From Pontibacter sp. G13 (GTDB lineage Bacteria; Bacteroidota; Bacteroidia; J057), in contig NZ_CP134696.1 in the NCBI RefSeq assembly GCF_031851795.1, positions 248,001-312,000 on the forward strand: a stretch of 64,000 bases of DNA, written 5' to 3'. The position numbers and the translations under genes were made by a program. Positions within the stretch are counted from its first letter, which is position 1; the number at the start of each line of letters is the position of its first letter. Shown piece by piece: positions 8,659 to 17,506 of this stretch. Under the pieces are notes generated by a model that had not been told where the DNA came from, searched no databases, and saw only the letters and a list, made by a program, of their open reading frames with translations.

Positions 8659-9634
8659 GAATATCTCCATCCTGCTGATATGGCTTTTTCCGGTCTTCCT
8701 GCATGCGCATGAGGTGAGACCAGCCTATCTGGAAATCCTGCAATTGACGGACAGCTCCTATCGGGTCAGCTGGAAAATTCCCGCGAGAGGAGAACGCACG
8801 CCCCAAATCAATCCCATTCTCCCCAATCATTGGAAACAGACGGATTTCCGTGCCCACCTGCTGATCGATGCAGTCCACCGTCAATGGGAAGTTCTGTCCA
8901 GACAGCCACTCCACGGAGAGCTCTTTTACATAGACGGGTTGGAAACCACCATGATCGACGTGCTTGTGAGGGTGGAAATGCTCGATGGAGAAGAATTCAC
9001 CCAGATGGTGCGACCTGATCAACCCTTCTTCCAGATCCCGGAATCTTTCAGTGTCAAGCAAGTCATCCTCACCTATTTGTGGTTGGGCATTGAGCATATC
9101 CTGTTCGGAATCGACCATCTATTGTTTGTGCTGGCGCTTTTGCTCATCACCGACGATCGCAGGAAACTCCTCAAAACCATTACCGCATTTACTATTGCCC
9201 ACAGCATCACCCTGAGTTTGGCGTCGTTGGATCTGGTACAGATTCCCATTCCTCCTGTGGAAGTGATCATCGGGATGAGCATCGTTTTCTTGGCTCGGGA
9301 AATAGCCATTCATCGCCCATCGGCCCCTTCCCTCACCTATCGGAATCCATGGTTGGTGGCATTCCTATTCGGATTGCTGCATGGATTTGGATTTGCCTCA
9401 GCCCTGACGGAGACCGGACTCCCCCATGCCCACATGCTTCCGGCACTCGCTTGCTTCAATGTGGGGGTGGAACTTGGACAATTGGCTTTTGTAGCGGCGC
9501 TGTTGATCGTATTCCGATTGGCACGACTACTTCCGATCCGGTATTCATCCCAAGATCTCCTGAAATACGCCTCATATGGACTCGGCACTGTCGCCAGTTT
9601 TTGGATGATCGAGCGTTTTTGGGGATTTTTTTGA
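8651..9634 (+). CDS. HupE/UreJ family integral membrane protein
   Basis: The start chosen is ATG 8651, which opens a clean signal peptide (MNRNISILLIWLFPVFLHA); ATG 8642 is an alternative, and both overlap the preceding isomerase gene. Residues about 20-145 form a beta-rich periplasmic domain. Residues 150-328 contain about six membrane helices with the family's conserved histidines (GIEHILFGIDHLLF, AHSITLSLAS, GLLHGFGFASAL). HupE/UreJ proteins are membrane proteins linked to nickel or other metal movement. The link to DUF3604 and the isomerase suggests a secreted metalloenzyme with its own folding helper and metal supply, which is an inference. The gene ends 21 bases from a convergent gene. 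Confidence 0.85.
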   Translation: MNRNISILLIWLFPVFLHAHEVRPAYLEILQLTDSSYRVSWKIPARGERTPQINPILPNHWKQTDFRAHLLIDAVHRQWEVLSRQPLHGELFYIDGLETTMIDVLVRVEMLDGEEFTQMVRPDQPFFQIPESFSVKQVILTYLWLGIEHILFGIDHLLFVLALLLITDDRRKLLKTITAFTIAHSITLSLASLDLVQIPIPPVEVIIGMSIVFLAREIAIHRPSAPSLTYRNPWLVAFLFGLLHGFGFASALTETGLPHAHMLPALACFNVGVELGQLAFVAALLIVFRLARLLPIRYSSQDLLKYASYGLGTVASFWMIERFWGFF

Positions 9635-9655
9635 ATGGACGGGAGGGAAACTTAC

Positions 9656-10438
9656 TCATGCTCTTTTCATGGCGGCCATCATTCGGGAAAAATATCGGAA
9701 GACTTTCCGATCCGTTCTGCCTTTGCTCCATGTCGGTTTGATTCGAAGAAATGATCTTGAGGAACCTTGCCCCCATAACCCTGAAGCAAGTTTCAATCTA
9801 TTTTTCTGGACTTTCAGCATTTGAAACTCCATCACCTCCTCGGCATCCATGTACCGGATATTTCGATCTAGGCACAAACCCACTTCGACTTTTGCGGACC
9901 GTCCCCTGAATGCTTCAAGCTCCACTTGCTGCGGTTCATAATCAGGACCGTTTACCCAAATTTGGATATGAGCCTTATGGATTGGAACGCTCAGATTGGC
10001 TCCTCCCGACCTATTCCCCAACGTTGAATCAATCAACGCTCCAGACAAGGAGTCCCAAACGGATACAATTGGATAACCAACGGAATCCCCTGTATGGCAA
10101 TCAATGACCTGAATGTCCAAATCCAGAGAATCTGCATCCAAATTCTCAGGTCCATCTTCAATCAGGGCGTAGGGCCTTCCAGCGGAAATGGTATCTACAA
10201 ATTCTTCAAAGGAAAGTGTGAGCGTATCTCCATGCACCGAATAGATGCCTGTTCCCACCAAACTACCCGACCCTCCCGAGGCCGAATAACTAAACCGCTG
10301 GTCATTCTTGAATGTCAGGGTTATTCCAGAGCCATCATGAAAGTTGATATAATCACCAGAAACCTGCGCCGAAAGGGATGGCATCGGCAGAATCGCCAGC
10401 ACAATTATCCAAAGGCAGAAGAAAAGGCTTGCTTTCAT
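9656..10438 (-). CDS. Secreted protein of unknown function with a carboxypeptidase-regulatory-like central region
   Basis: The ATG at 10438 (MKASLFFCLWIIVLAILPM) provides a signal peptide; the 13 upstream codons do not. After the signal there is a short beta-rich domain with the lipocalin-like phrase TFKNDQRFSYSASGGSG followed by GTGIYSVHGDTLTLSF, as in small lipocalin-like or META-type domains. A second strand-rich region (DIQVIDCHTGDSVGYPIVSVWD, GGANLSVPIHKA) resembles carboxypeptidase-regulatory/TonB-plug-like folds. The C-terminal 60 residues are basic. The upstream region carries two copies of a perfect palindrome (10518 and 10620) that could control this gene. Function unknown. Confidence 0.65.
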   Translation of the reverse strand: MKASLFFCLWIIVLAILPMPSLSAQVSGDYINFHDGSGITLTFKNDQRFSYSASGGSGSLVGTGIYSVHGDTLTLSFEEFVDTISAGRPYALIEDGPENLDADSLDLDIQVIDCHTGDSVGYPIVSVWDSLSGALIDSTLGNRSGGANLSVPIHKAHIQIWVNGPDYEPQQVELEAFRGRSAKVEVGLCLDRNIRYMDAEEVMEFQMLKVQKNRLKLASGLWGQGSSRSFLRIKPTWSKGRTDRKVFRYFSRMMAAMKRA

Positions 10439-10517
10439 GAGCATGAAGTTTTCAGGTAAGACAATCATTACCCACAAGATCCACCTTCGATGAGCGGTAA
10501 AATTTTTCTTCCAAATC

Positions 10518-10641
10518 CCATAACAGTGTTATATTTTATTTCACCATATCAACTTTGCTCCCAGATACGATTCCCTCGCCCATCATTGCTTGGGCAAATT
10601 TCTCGCGAGAACTCACTCTCCATAACAGTGTTATGTTTTAT
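10518..10641. promoter_or_regulatory. Twin 13-bp palindromic operator candidates (ATAACAGTGTTAT)
   Basis: A segment at 10518-10540 and a second at 10620-10641 agree in 21 of 22 bases. Each holds ATAACA-G-TGTTAT, a perfect inverted repeat about one central base. The two copies are 102 bases apart, close to ten helical turns, which suits looping or cooperative binding. They lie upstream of the secreted-protein gene that starts at 10438 on the minus strand and downstream of the GH2-like gene. The bound regulator is unknown. Confidence 0.5.
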
Positions 10642-10710
10642 ACTATCAATAAATCACACAGAGAATGCTCCACCTGCATGATCATTCTCCCGACAAGTAT
10701 GTTTCTATCG

Positions 10711-12051
10711 CTATTCCACCAAAAACGGAATATTGGCATTGGCCACCTTCTCGGCATCATAGAGGTAGCAAAAAAGGCGGTATTCTCCCGAGGTAGCCGG
10801 AGCGCGAAATTTCAGAAACCCATTTTCTTCCTCCAAGACCTCGATCTCTAAGTACTCGGGCTCCTTTTCATGGGCTCCACCTAAGCTCCGAGTCTCGACT
10901 TCCTGCATCAATCTCCATTGAAAGGTCAATTTATCTTTCTCATAGTCAAACGATTTCACCCGAATAGCGCACACCTGACGGGGAGTCAACGAAATGCTGG
11001 CCGAACTCTCTTGGACATTCAGGGTCATGGATTGGATGACTGGTGCTCGGTTGACGGGGTAGCTTCCCGTCCAGTATTTGGTCAATTCATCCAAAACCGC
11101 AGTCGGTCTGCCGTCCTTGTTGAAAATCCCGTACCACGTGGGCGTTCGCTCTTGCTTCTGCCCCCAGATGAAGGCAAAACCGCCCATATTTCTACCGGTG
11201 GTATCCGACTCCAATCCTTGTTGAATGCGGGCCTTGAGGCCATCTGCCTTTTGAGTAGAGTTCTCTTCAATTTCTCGTCCCCATGCCGTGGCAGGCATTT
11301 CCCAGTGGCCCTTGGGACCAAACTCGGAAACTACGTAGGGAATATCCAGTCCATTGGCCATTTCCTGCTGGGGAAGTGTCGCTAGTTCATTATAGACTTG
11401 GTAGGAAAGGAAATCCAAGGACGGGCAGCGCTCCAACGCCACTTGAATGTGATCCAGTCGGGCCCCAGCTGCAAAGGTGGTGGTGACGGGGTGGTGAGGA
11501 TCGACCTCATGGATAAATTGCACGATCTCGTTCAAAGCGTCATAGGCTTTGGGATTGACCACGCCGAGCGAACCGTCTTCGCGGATCAAAAGGTTCAACT
11601 CATTTCCCACGACCCAACAAAGCAAGGCAGGATGATCCTTGTACTTCAAGACCTCTTGCTTGAGACGCTCCAACTGCGCTTGGACAGCCTCGGTATCCTC
11701 GTAGTCGAATCCGTGAAGCTCTTTGTCCATTTCTAGGCCCATCGCAATTTTGAGGTTGTACTTGGAGGCAGAATCTAGTTCCATTTCCGCATGATCGGTC
11801 GACCAAGTCCGGAATGTATTAGCGCCAGCAGTGGCAAGTGCTTGGAAATCTTGCCCCGAATTGAAGTCTAACCCCGCTCCCTTTATTTCGAATTTTTGGC
11901 CATTTACATAGAAATCATATTGGCCGTCTACCTGTTTGATTTCAACCTTGCGGGAAATTTCGCCTTTAGGGAATTCGCAGCCGAATAAAGCCACGCAAAT
12001 CAAGGGTAGAATCGTCCATCGCGAGTAGGATCGTAGTAGGAAATGAAGCAT
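10711..12051 (-). CDS. GH2-like TIM-barrel glycosidase lipoprotein
   Basis: The ATG at 12051 gives a lipoprotein signal (LICVALFGC, lipobox near residue 27). The frame stays open about 94 codons further upstream but without coding features. Residues 35-330 look like the catalytic barrel of clan GH-A, closest to GH2: DFYVNGQKFEIKGAG, GANTFRTWSTDH, LLCWVVGNELN (acid/base Glu after Asn) and PYVVSEFGPKGHW (candidate nucleophile Glu). The family-typical beta-sandwich domains are absent at the N terminus, so it is short for GH2. Residues 340-447 form a beta-rich tail (RAPVIQSMTLN, EYRLFCYLYDAEKV). Substrate unknown; it could equally belong to an unassigned GH-A family. Confidence 0.75.
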   Translation of the reverse strand: MLHFLLRSYSRWTILPLICVALFGCEFPKGEISRKVEIKQVDGQYDFYVNGQKFEIKGAGLDFNSGQDFQALATAGANTFRTWSTDHAEMELDSASKYNLKIAMGLEMDKELHGFDYEDTEAVQAQLERLKQEVLKYKDHPALLCWVVGNELNLLIREDGSLGVVNPKAYDALNEIVQFIHEVDPHHPVTTTFAAGARLDHIQVALERCPSLDFLSYQVYNELATLPQQEMANGLDIPYVVSEFGPKGHWEMPATAWGREIEENSTQKADGLKARIQQGLESDTTGRNMGGFAFIWGQKQERTPTWYGIFNKDGRPTAVLDELTKYWTGSYPVNRAPVIQSMTLNVQESSASISLTPRQVCAIRVKSFDYEKDKLTFQWRLMQEVETRSLGGAHEKEPEYLEIEVLEEENGFLKFRAPATSGEYRLFCYLYDAEKVANANIPFLVE

Positions 12052-12700
12052 CGTAGCAAATGTTGTTTCATGCAAAATGGTCGCCGATGATAGCCCTAAT
12101 TCTCCTGAAATGCGACGATTCCCCTTCCCAAAGGCCCTTTGAAGTACCGAAAATTGCCTAAGACGTAGTAATGAAGTGGTGAGCAAAGACCTTGAAATGC
12201 CATTGATATAGCCCTTTCCTTCTCCCAAATAGCTCTTCCCCCATCCGACCCTGGAATGTTCCGATTGACAAAAGCTAGAACCATTGCTCGCATCCTCTCC
12301 TCTTATGGGCCCAACCGCCAAGTGAAGACTCAAATTGTCTAGTACTGGCGCTCACATCCTGATCATCAGGCACATAATAAACCCATTGACCGAAATTTAT
12401 TTGAGATGGAAATCAATCTGATGTGTTAGTTCCTAACGGCCATGAATTTGGAGGAAACGGCATTTTGGGCGGAAAACTTCCCAGTATTTCGGACTGCTAG
12501 ACAATCCATAGACAGGGCATTGTGCAGTTCTCGTCTAGTCACAGTCGTAGGACAAATCATTTTAAAAGTATCAGATTTTCAATGCCTTACGAGGAAAACA
12601 CAGCCATGAATTGGCACTTTCCTCCAATTGCCAGAAGGCGCCAAAGCGCAATTGGAAGAGACTACTATGTATTGTTTACCGCTCTCAATTTTTACTACTC
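12052..12700. other. 649-base gene-free stretch upstream of GH86
   Basis: No convincing gene was seen. A frame at 12096-12293 on the minus strand lacks coding features. The stretch holds TTGTCTAGT near 12336, GCTAGACAA near 12496 and CGTCTAGTC near 12534. These are three copies or near-copies of the ACTAGAC word that also forms an inverted repeat in the agar divergent promoter region (50219-50253). It probably contains the promoters of the GH86 gene (plus) and the GH2-like gene (minus). Confidence 0.4.
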
Positions 12701-15700
12701 ATGACTAAGTATTCCATCCCCTTTCTGGGTATGATTTGGTGCTTGCTCTTTGCTCCGAATCTCTATGGACAAAGTACGAATGTCGATGTCAACCTCAACA
12801 TCAAGCATGAGGTCAACGGGGTTTCAGACTTCGGTCGAGACCGCCACATTACGGTTCACGCCTCGCTTGCAGAACCCGACTGGATAGGCGAACAAGACAA
12901 AATCGCCTACCTGCTGGATAGTTTGGACGTGTTTCTGGGTCGCGACAATGGATCTGCCACTTGGAAATTCCAATACACGGCGGAAGACGCCAACAACCCC
13001 AACCATCCAGATTTGGACAGCTTGGAGGAGTTCAACAATTGGTACAAAGGCCACTACGAACAAATCCTCTCTGACAACAACCTCAATCCCTATGAAAGCC
13101 GCTCTACCGGCATGATCATGGGGACCAATCCCCACCCCACCTACCCTACCTTGTCCTACTGGTACATGTGCGGTACAGAATGGGGACGCCAGAACGGCTA
13201 TGATTGGATTCCTCAGGATATCGAGACCTCCGCCGAATGGATGGTGGAGTACCTCGACAAGGGATTCGTCAGCTCCTTGGCGGATTCGGGGGAATTGCGT
13301 CCCGAGTATTGGGAGGTCATCAATGAGCCGGACATGAAGATGAACACCGGAGCATTCATGATCACCAGCTGGGAAGACATCTGGGAATACCACAATTTGG
13401 TGGCTACCGGGGTCAAAGCAAGACTTGGGGCCAATGCGCCCAAAATTGGCGGGATGACCTGGGGTCTGCACGACTTCTTCGCGGATGACCTTCACAGATC
13501 CCGTACCGTCGGCTATTCCGATTCATACTACGGCAATACCCCGGCCGATGAAGTTGCCAAGGCTTATGCCCGCCAGCAAACAGAATCCGCTTACCTCAAC
13601 CAAACAGGTCCTTGGACCCAATGGGACGTGCTCTGGAAAGGGTTCATGGACAATGCCGGACACAACATGGATTTCTATTCCGTGCACATCTACGACTGGC
13701 CCAACTACAACGCATCAGGCGGTACCATCCGCTCTGGCGGTCACACGGAGGCCATGTTGGAAATGATCGAATGGTACGACGTTCACGAGAATGGATTCGC
13801 CAATCGCAAGCCGATCGTCATCTCCGAATATGGCGCCGTACAAGGAGCTTGGGATTATCTGCCGCACGATCGTCGCTACGATTGGGAGTGCCTCAAACCC
13901 TTCAATTCCATGATGATGCAGTTTCTGGAGCGCCCAGACTACATCGTAAAATCCATGCCATTTACCCCGATGAAGGCAGAATGGTGGAAGGCAGCCTATG
14001 GCGTCGACTATCACTATCGCATGCTCGAAGAACAAAATGGCGACTGGGTGTGGACCGATTACATCAAATGGTATGAATTGTGGAGAGACGTCAAGGGAAC
14101 CCGCGTAGATACGCGCTCTGAAGATCCCGATGTCTTGGTGGATTGCTATATTGACGGTTCTACCGCCTACCTGATCCTCAACAACTTGGAGGACGATGCT
14201 ACAACGGTCAATCTCAATTTCTTCGACGATTACTCCACGTCTATCCAAAATGTGAAGTCGCGCCACATGTATCTGCAAGGCACCGACAACATCATGTTGG
14301 ATGAAACGAACTTGGGTTCTGCGCCATCCAGCGTGTTGCTCCAAGGCGACGGCACCATGATCTTGGTCTATGAATTCGGCGGAAACATCACCATCGATGA
14401 AACTTCGAATGAGAAGAAGTACTTCGGGGAAAGTGTCTCTGGGGGATCTGTTCCTCACCGGATCAACATCGCCGGAGGAGCCAACACCTTCAACATCAAC
14501 GGCGTGAGCGTCCCTTCCAATGCAGAAGTCATGCTCAAGATTACCGGAGCCTTGTTCAATGATGACGATGACAAAGTCGGACACCTGTCCATCGACGAAC
14601 TCAAGGTGAATGGAACCGTCGTGCCCACCCCGTTGGATTGGAGAGGTACCAATCAGAATCGGAGCCGCTACTTTGGCACGTTGGAGATTCCGATTCCTGC
14701 CAATCTCATCCAGACCAATAACACCATCGAAGTGGACTTCCACCACGTGGGCGAAGTCACCGTAGCGAACTTGGTTGTCTGGGAATTTAGCCAAGCACCG
14801 GGCCGCACCAACAGTACCCCCAGCGTAGATGTAACCGGTGTGACCATGTCTCCACTGACCGCTTCACTCAACCCCACGCAAACCCAGCAACTAAGCGCCA
14901 CCGTTGCGCCATCCAACGCCACCAATCAGGCGGTAACTTGGAGCTCCAACAATACCGGAGTAGCAACGGTAGATGCCCAAGGGTTGGTGACTGCCGTGGC
15001 GGCTGGTAGCGCTACGATCACCGTTACAACCGTCGATGGTGGATATACCGCAACAGCTGGTATCACCGTGACCGATCCTCCAACTGGGGGCGGAAGTGGT
15101 CACCAAATTGTCATCGAGGCCGAAAATTTCGACCGTACAGGCGGAACCTACAATGACGGATTCGTGCCAAACGGCGTGAATGTCAACGGCAATCTCGGCA
15201 TCAACTGGGTCAATAGTGGCGACTATGCAGAATATGACATCATCGTTGATTCCGCAGGCGTGTACGACATCGTGTTCTACATCTCTACCCCGGTGGCCGG
15301 AAATACCGAGGTGGAACTCTTCCTCGATGGCGTCAGCATCACCAGCGTTGCCGTGCCCAACAACGGACAATGGGATGCATATCAGCCACTTGCTGCCCCT
15401 AACTCCATGACCTTGACCGCAGGCGCGCACACCGTTCGAATTCTCGCATCCGGCAGCAATGCATGGCAGTGGAATCTCGACAAAGTGATTCTGACCAAAG
15501 TGGGAGACTTGTCTACTGGAGTTGCAGTTACAGGAGTTTCCGTAGCACCAGCAACATTGGCACTGACCGCAGGTGGAACAGGCCAATTGCAAGCTACAGT
15601 TACTCCCTCCAATGCCTCCAATCCAGCTGTCACATGGTCTTCCTCCAACCCCAATGTGGCCACTGTCAATGGCTCCGGTTCGGTTTCCGCCGTGGCACAA

Positions 15701-16441
15701 GGAACGGCCACGATCACGGCAACCACGGTAGATGGCGGATTCACGGCCACTGCGCAAGTGAATGTTGCCTCCGCATCCGGCAGCGAGACCTTGGTCATTG
15801 AGGCTGAGAGCTTTGCCACCACTGGCGGAACCTACAATGGATTCCAGATCTACACGGTCGGACCTGTCACTGCCACCAACTGGAACCAGACAGGTGACTG
15901 GGCGGATTATGCCGTGACCATTCAGGAAGGAGGAACCTACAGCATCGAGTATTTCATGGGAACCACCGTGAATGGCGCAGCGGTAGAAATCATCTTGGAC
16001 GGTACCAGCATTCGCACCGATGCAGTACCCAACAATGGCAACTGGGACAATTTCGTATCGCTGGAAGCAGGCGGAACCGTCAACATCACCCCGGGTGCCC
16101 ATACCATCCGATTGTTGGGAGCCGGTACCAACGGCTGGGAATGGAACATGGACTACTTCGTGTTGAGCAATGACTTCAGCGGCGCTCGCAGGGCAGATCT
16201 GGATACTTCGCCGATCGTAGTCTATCCGAACCCTGCAGATGATTTCCTTCAAATCAGCGGCATGCCGTTCGGGAATTATCGCGTAAACATGCTCAATAGC
16301 GTAGGCCAACTGGTTCAAACACGCGAATTCACCGACACCGAATTGATCAAGACCGACATTTCCGAGCTTCCTGCCGGTATGTACTACCTACAGATTCAAG
16401 GAGCTGACGTCAATGAGACGATAGCCGTTCAGATTCAGTAG
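12701..16441 (+). CDS. Secreted GH86 beta-agarase/porphyranase with two BIG2-CBM6 pairs and T9SS tail
   Basis: The ATG at 12701 (MTKYSIPFLGMIWC) opens a signal peptide ending near LYGQ; 30 further upstream codons lack a signal. Residues 25-600 match GH86: YWEVINEPDMKMN contains the likely acid/base Glu209 and IVISEYGAVQG the likely nucleophile Glu376. Then come a beta domain, BIG2 (about 710-790), CBM6 (803-935, IVIEAENFDRTGG), BIG2 (943-1025), CBM6 (1030-1160, LVIEAESFATTGG) and a T9SS sorting domain (VVYPNPADDF, 1175-1246). GH86 enzymes cleave internal beta-1,4 bonds in agarose or porphyran. The CBM6 modules would hold galactan. The protein is secreted or surface-attached. It lies far from the main agar locus (44527-55683) but belongs functionally with it. 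Confidence 0.9.
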   Translation: MTKYSIPFLGMIWCLLFAPNLYGQSTNVDVNLNIKHEVNGVSDFGRDRHITVHASLAEPDWIGEQDKIAYLLDSLDVFLGRDNGSATWKFQYTAEDANNPNHPDLDSLEEFNNWYKGHYEQILSDNNLNPYESRSTGMIMGTNPHPTYPTLSYWYMCGTEWGRQNGYDWIPQDIETSAEWMVEYLDKGFVSSLADSGELRPEYWEVINEPDMKMNTGAFMITSWEDIWEYHNLVATGVKARLGANAPKIGGMTWGLHDFFADDLHRSRTVGYSDSYYGNTPADEVAKAYARQQTESAYLNQTGPWTQWDVLWKGFMDNAGHNMDFYSVHIYDWPNYNASGGTIRSGGHTEAMLEMIEWYDVHENGFANRKPIVISEYGAVQGAWDYLPHDRRYDWECLKPFNSMMMQFLERPDYIVKSMPFTPMKAEWWKAAYGVDYHYRMLEEQNGDWVWTDYIKWYELWRDVKGTRVDTRSEDPDVLVDCYIDGSTAYLILNNLEDDATTVNLNFFDDYSTSIQNVKSRHMYLQGTDNIMLDETNLGSAPSSVLLQGDGTMILVYEFGGNITIDETSNEKKYFGESVSGGSVPHRINIAGGANTFNINGVSVPSNAEVMLKITGALFNDDDDKVGHLSIDELKVNGTVVPTPLDWRGTNQNRSRYFGTLEIPIPANLIQTNNTIEVDFHHVGEVTVANLVVWEFSQAPGRTNSTPSVDVTGVTMSPLTASLNPTQTQQLSATVAPSNATNQAVTWSSNNTGVATVDAQGLVTAVAAGSATITVTTVDGGYTATAGITVTDPPTGGGSGHQIVIEAENFDRTGGTYNDGFVPNGVNVNGNLGINWVNSGDYAEYDIIVDSAGVYDIVFYISTPVAGNTEVELFLDGVSITSVAVPNNGQWDAYQPLAAPNSMTLTAGAHTVRILASGSNAWQWNLDKVILTKVGDLSTGVAVTGVSVAPATLALTAGGTGQLQATVTPSNASNPAVTWSSSNPNVATVNGSGSVSAVAQGTATITATTVDGGFTATAQVNVASASGSETLVIEAESFATTGGTYNGFQIYTVGPVTATNWNQTGDWADYAVTIQEGGTYSIEYFMGTTVNGAAVEIILDGTSIRTDAVPNNGNWDNFVSLEAGGTVNITPGAHTIRLLGAGTNGWEWNMDYFVLSNDFSGARRADLDTSPIVVYPNPADDFLQISGMPFGNYRVNMLNSVGQLVQTREFTDTELIKTDISELPAGMYYLQIQGADVNETIAVQIQ

Positions 16442-16560
16442 GTCTCCGAGACTGGCTTATCATTTTGCATAAAGTACTCGTGCGAAAGCACATGATGTTC
16501 AGTGCGCCGGCGGCCCTAGGGTTGCTGGCGTTTCTTGGGATTTTGAATGATTGGACATAG

Positions 16561-16725
16561 TTGGGCGATCCCCCGCGTGCTAGGCAATGGGTGCTTTTCT
16601 TAGCATCACGGTCGCGGGGTCAGGCTGTTCGGGAGTCCGCTGCGCTACCGTCCTCCGCTGAAGGCTCCGGACCTCGTTGCACTCGTCCCTACCATCCTTA
16701 TCGCCGCCGCAGGCCATCCGCACAT
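16561..16725. repeat. Dispersed intergenic element A, copy 1
   Basis: A segment of about 165 bases that starts GGGCGATCCCCCGCG and ends GGCCATCCGCACA recurs at 25341, 26608 and 39297. The 3' half is nearly identical in all copies (GTCCTCCGCTGAAGGCTC, then CGGACCTCG). The 5' part can fold: CCCCGCG pairs with CGCGGGG, and inside it TGCTA pairs with TAGCA. This copy lies between GH86 and a convergent gene. It does not code for protein. Confidence 0.8.
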
Positions 16726-16739
16726 GGAGGCGATTCGGA

Positions 16740-17303
16740 CTAAGCCGTCACATCTATCAATTCAAAACTTAAGCCATCCTTCTGGTGATAATCGGGCAGC
16801 TGGTTCATTCGATAAAAGAGGGCATCTGATTCCTGAGACCAGATATACAAAAAATCTCCAGACTCAAAGGCTATTTTGCAGCCACTCTGGATCATTCCAT
16901 GAGGATAGGAAAGCCATTCAATTGCGCAGCCGATCACGGTTCCCAATTGAGAGATTTGAAGCTCATCCCAAAAAGGCTTCAACTCCCACTCGAAATCCCG
17001 AGGTTCTTCATCAGTTTCGAAACTGCCTTTGTCGGAAAATCCCCCAGATTGAATGAGAAGTGATTCAGCATCCCCATGACAATCAAATCTGATTTCCTGC
17101 CCCGTGGTGAATGCCAGCTTTAAGGTGCCCAGAGATTCTTCATCCAGCTTCCCTTGATAGAAATACTGCTCCATCACAGCAGATTTCACGGAAAGGCCGA
17201 TGATGCCACGCAGAAGATCTTGATTGCTATGGTAAAATGGTGGGTGGTCCATAAGCTCAAAATAAGGCAAATCAATCTCCCCTTTCAATTTTTGAAACTC
17301 CAA
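16740..17303 (-). CDS. Hypothetical cytoplasmic protein
   Basis: The frame begins with a TTG at 17303 (read as MEFQKLKGEIDLPYF) and is blocked by a stop codon six codons further up. The first ATG is at 17252 (MDHPPFYHSNQDLL). The upstream residues look coding, so I kept the longer form of 187 residues. The product is acidic, has no signal peptide or membrane helix, and contains strand-rich segments (LKLAFTTGQEIRFDCHG, QISQLGTVIGCAIEWL, KIAFESGDFLYIWSQESD). The pattern suggests a small beta-barrel or immunity-protein-like fold, but no family was recognised. Confidence 0.6.
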   Translation of the reverse strand: MEFQKLKGEIDLPYFELMDHPPFYHSNQDLLRGIIGLSVKSAVMEQYFYQGKLDEESLGTLKLAFTTGQEIRFDCHGDAESLLIQSGGFSDKGSFETDEEPRDFEWELKPFWDELQISQLGTVIGCAIEWLSYPHGMIQSGCKIAFESGDFLYIWSQESDALFYRMNQLPDYHQKDGLSFELIDVTA

Positions 17304-17451
17304 AATGATTCAAATTTTCAACTCAGGAGTTTTGGAAAATTTGCCCTTATACTTCCGCACATCCATGTTCAATGGGTTAATGGGTTCCACACCCGCCTCG
17401 TCTATCCAAATACTTCTTCAAAAACCAATAAAGCATTTCCCAAACTCCAAT

Positions 17452-17484
17452 AAAAACACAGGGACATCCCGGAAGATGCCCCTG
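17452..17484 (-). terminator. Rho-independent terminator after the GH29 gene
   Basis: On the minus strand CAGGGGCATC pairs with GATGTCCCTG around a short loop (one mismatch), followed by GTTTTTA. It lies about 22 bases beyond the stop codon of the fucosidase-like gene at 17507. Confidence 0.7.
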
Positions 17485-17506
17485 CGCATAATCGTAAAAC
17501 CGAACG

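Noticed and set aside
12096-12293. 65-residue minus-strand frame upstream of the GH2-like gene
   Set aside because: Composition not protein-like, no homologous features; overlaps the promoter region.
13715-14794. 359-residue minus-strand frame and the 475-residue frame at 14891-16318
   Set aside because: Both are antisense to the GH86 gene, which has complete catalytic, CBM6 and T9SS domains.
16492-16560. 22-codon hydrophobic frame (MMFSAPAALGLLAFLGILND and two more residues)
   Set aside because: It could be a small membrane peptide or a gene fragment, but it has no conserved context and ends exactly where element A begins; too short to support.
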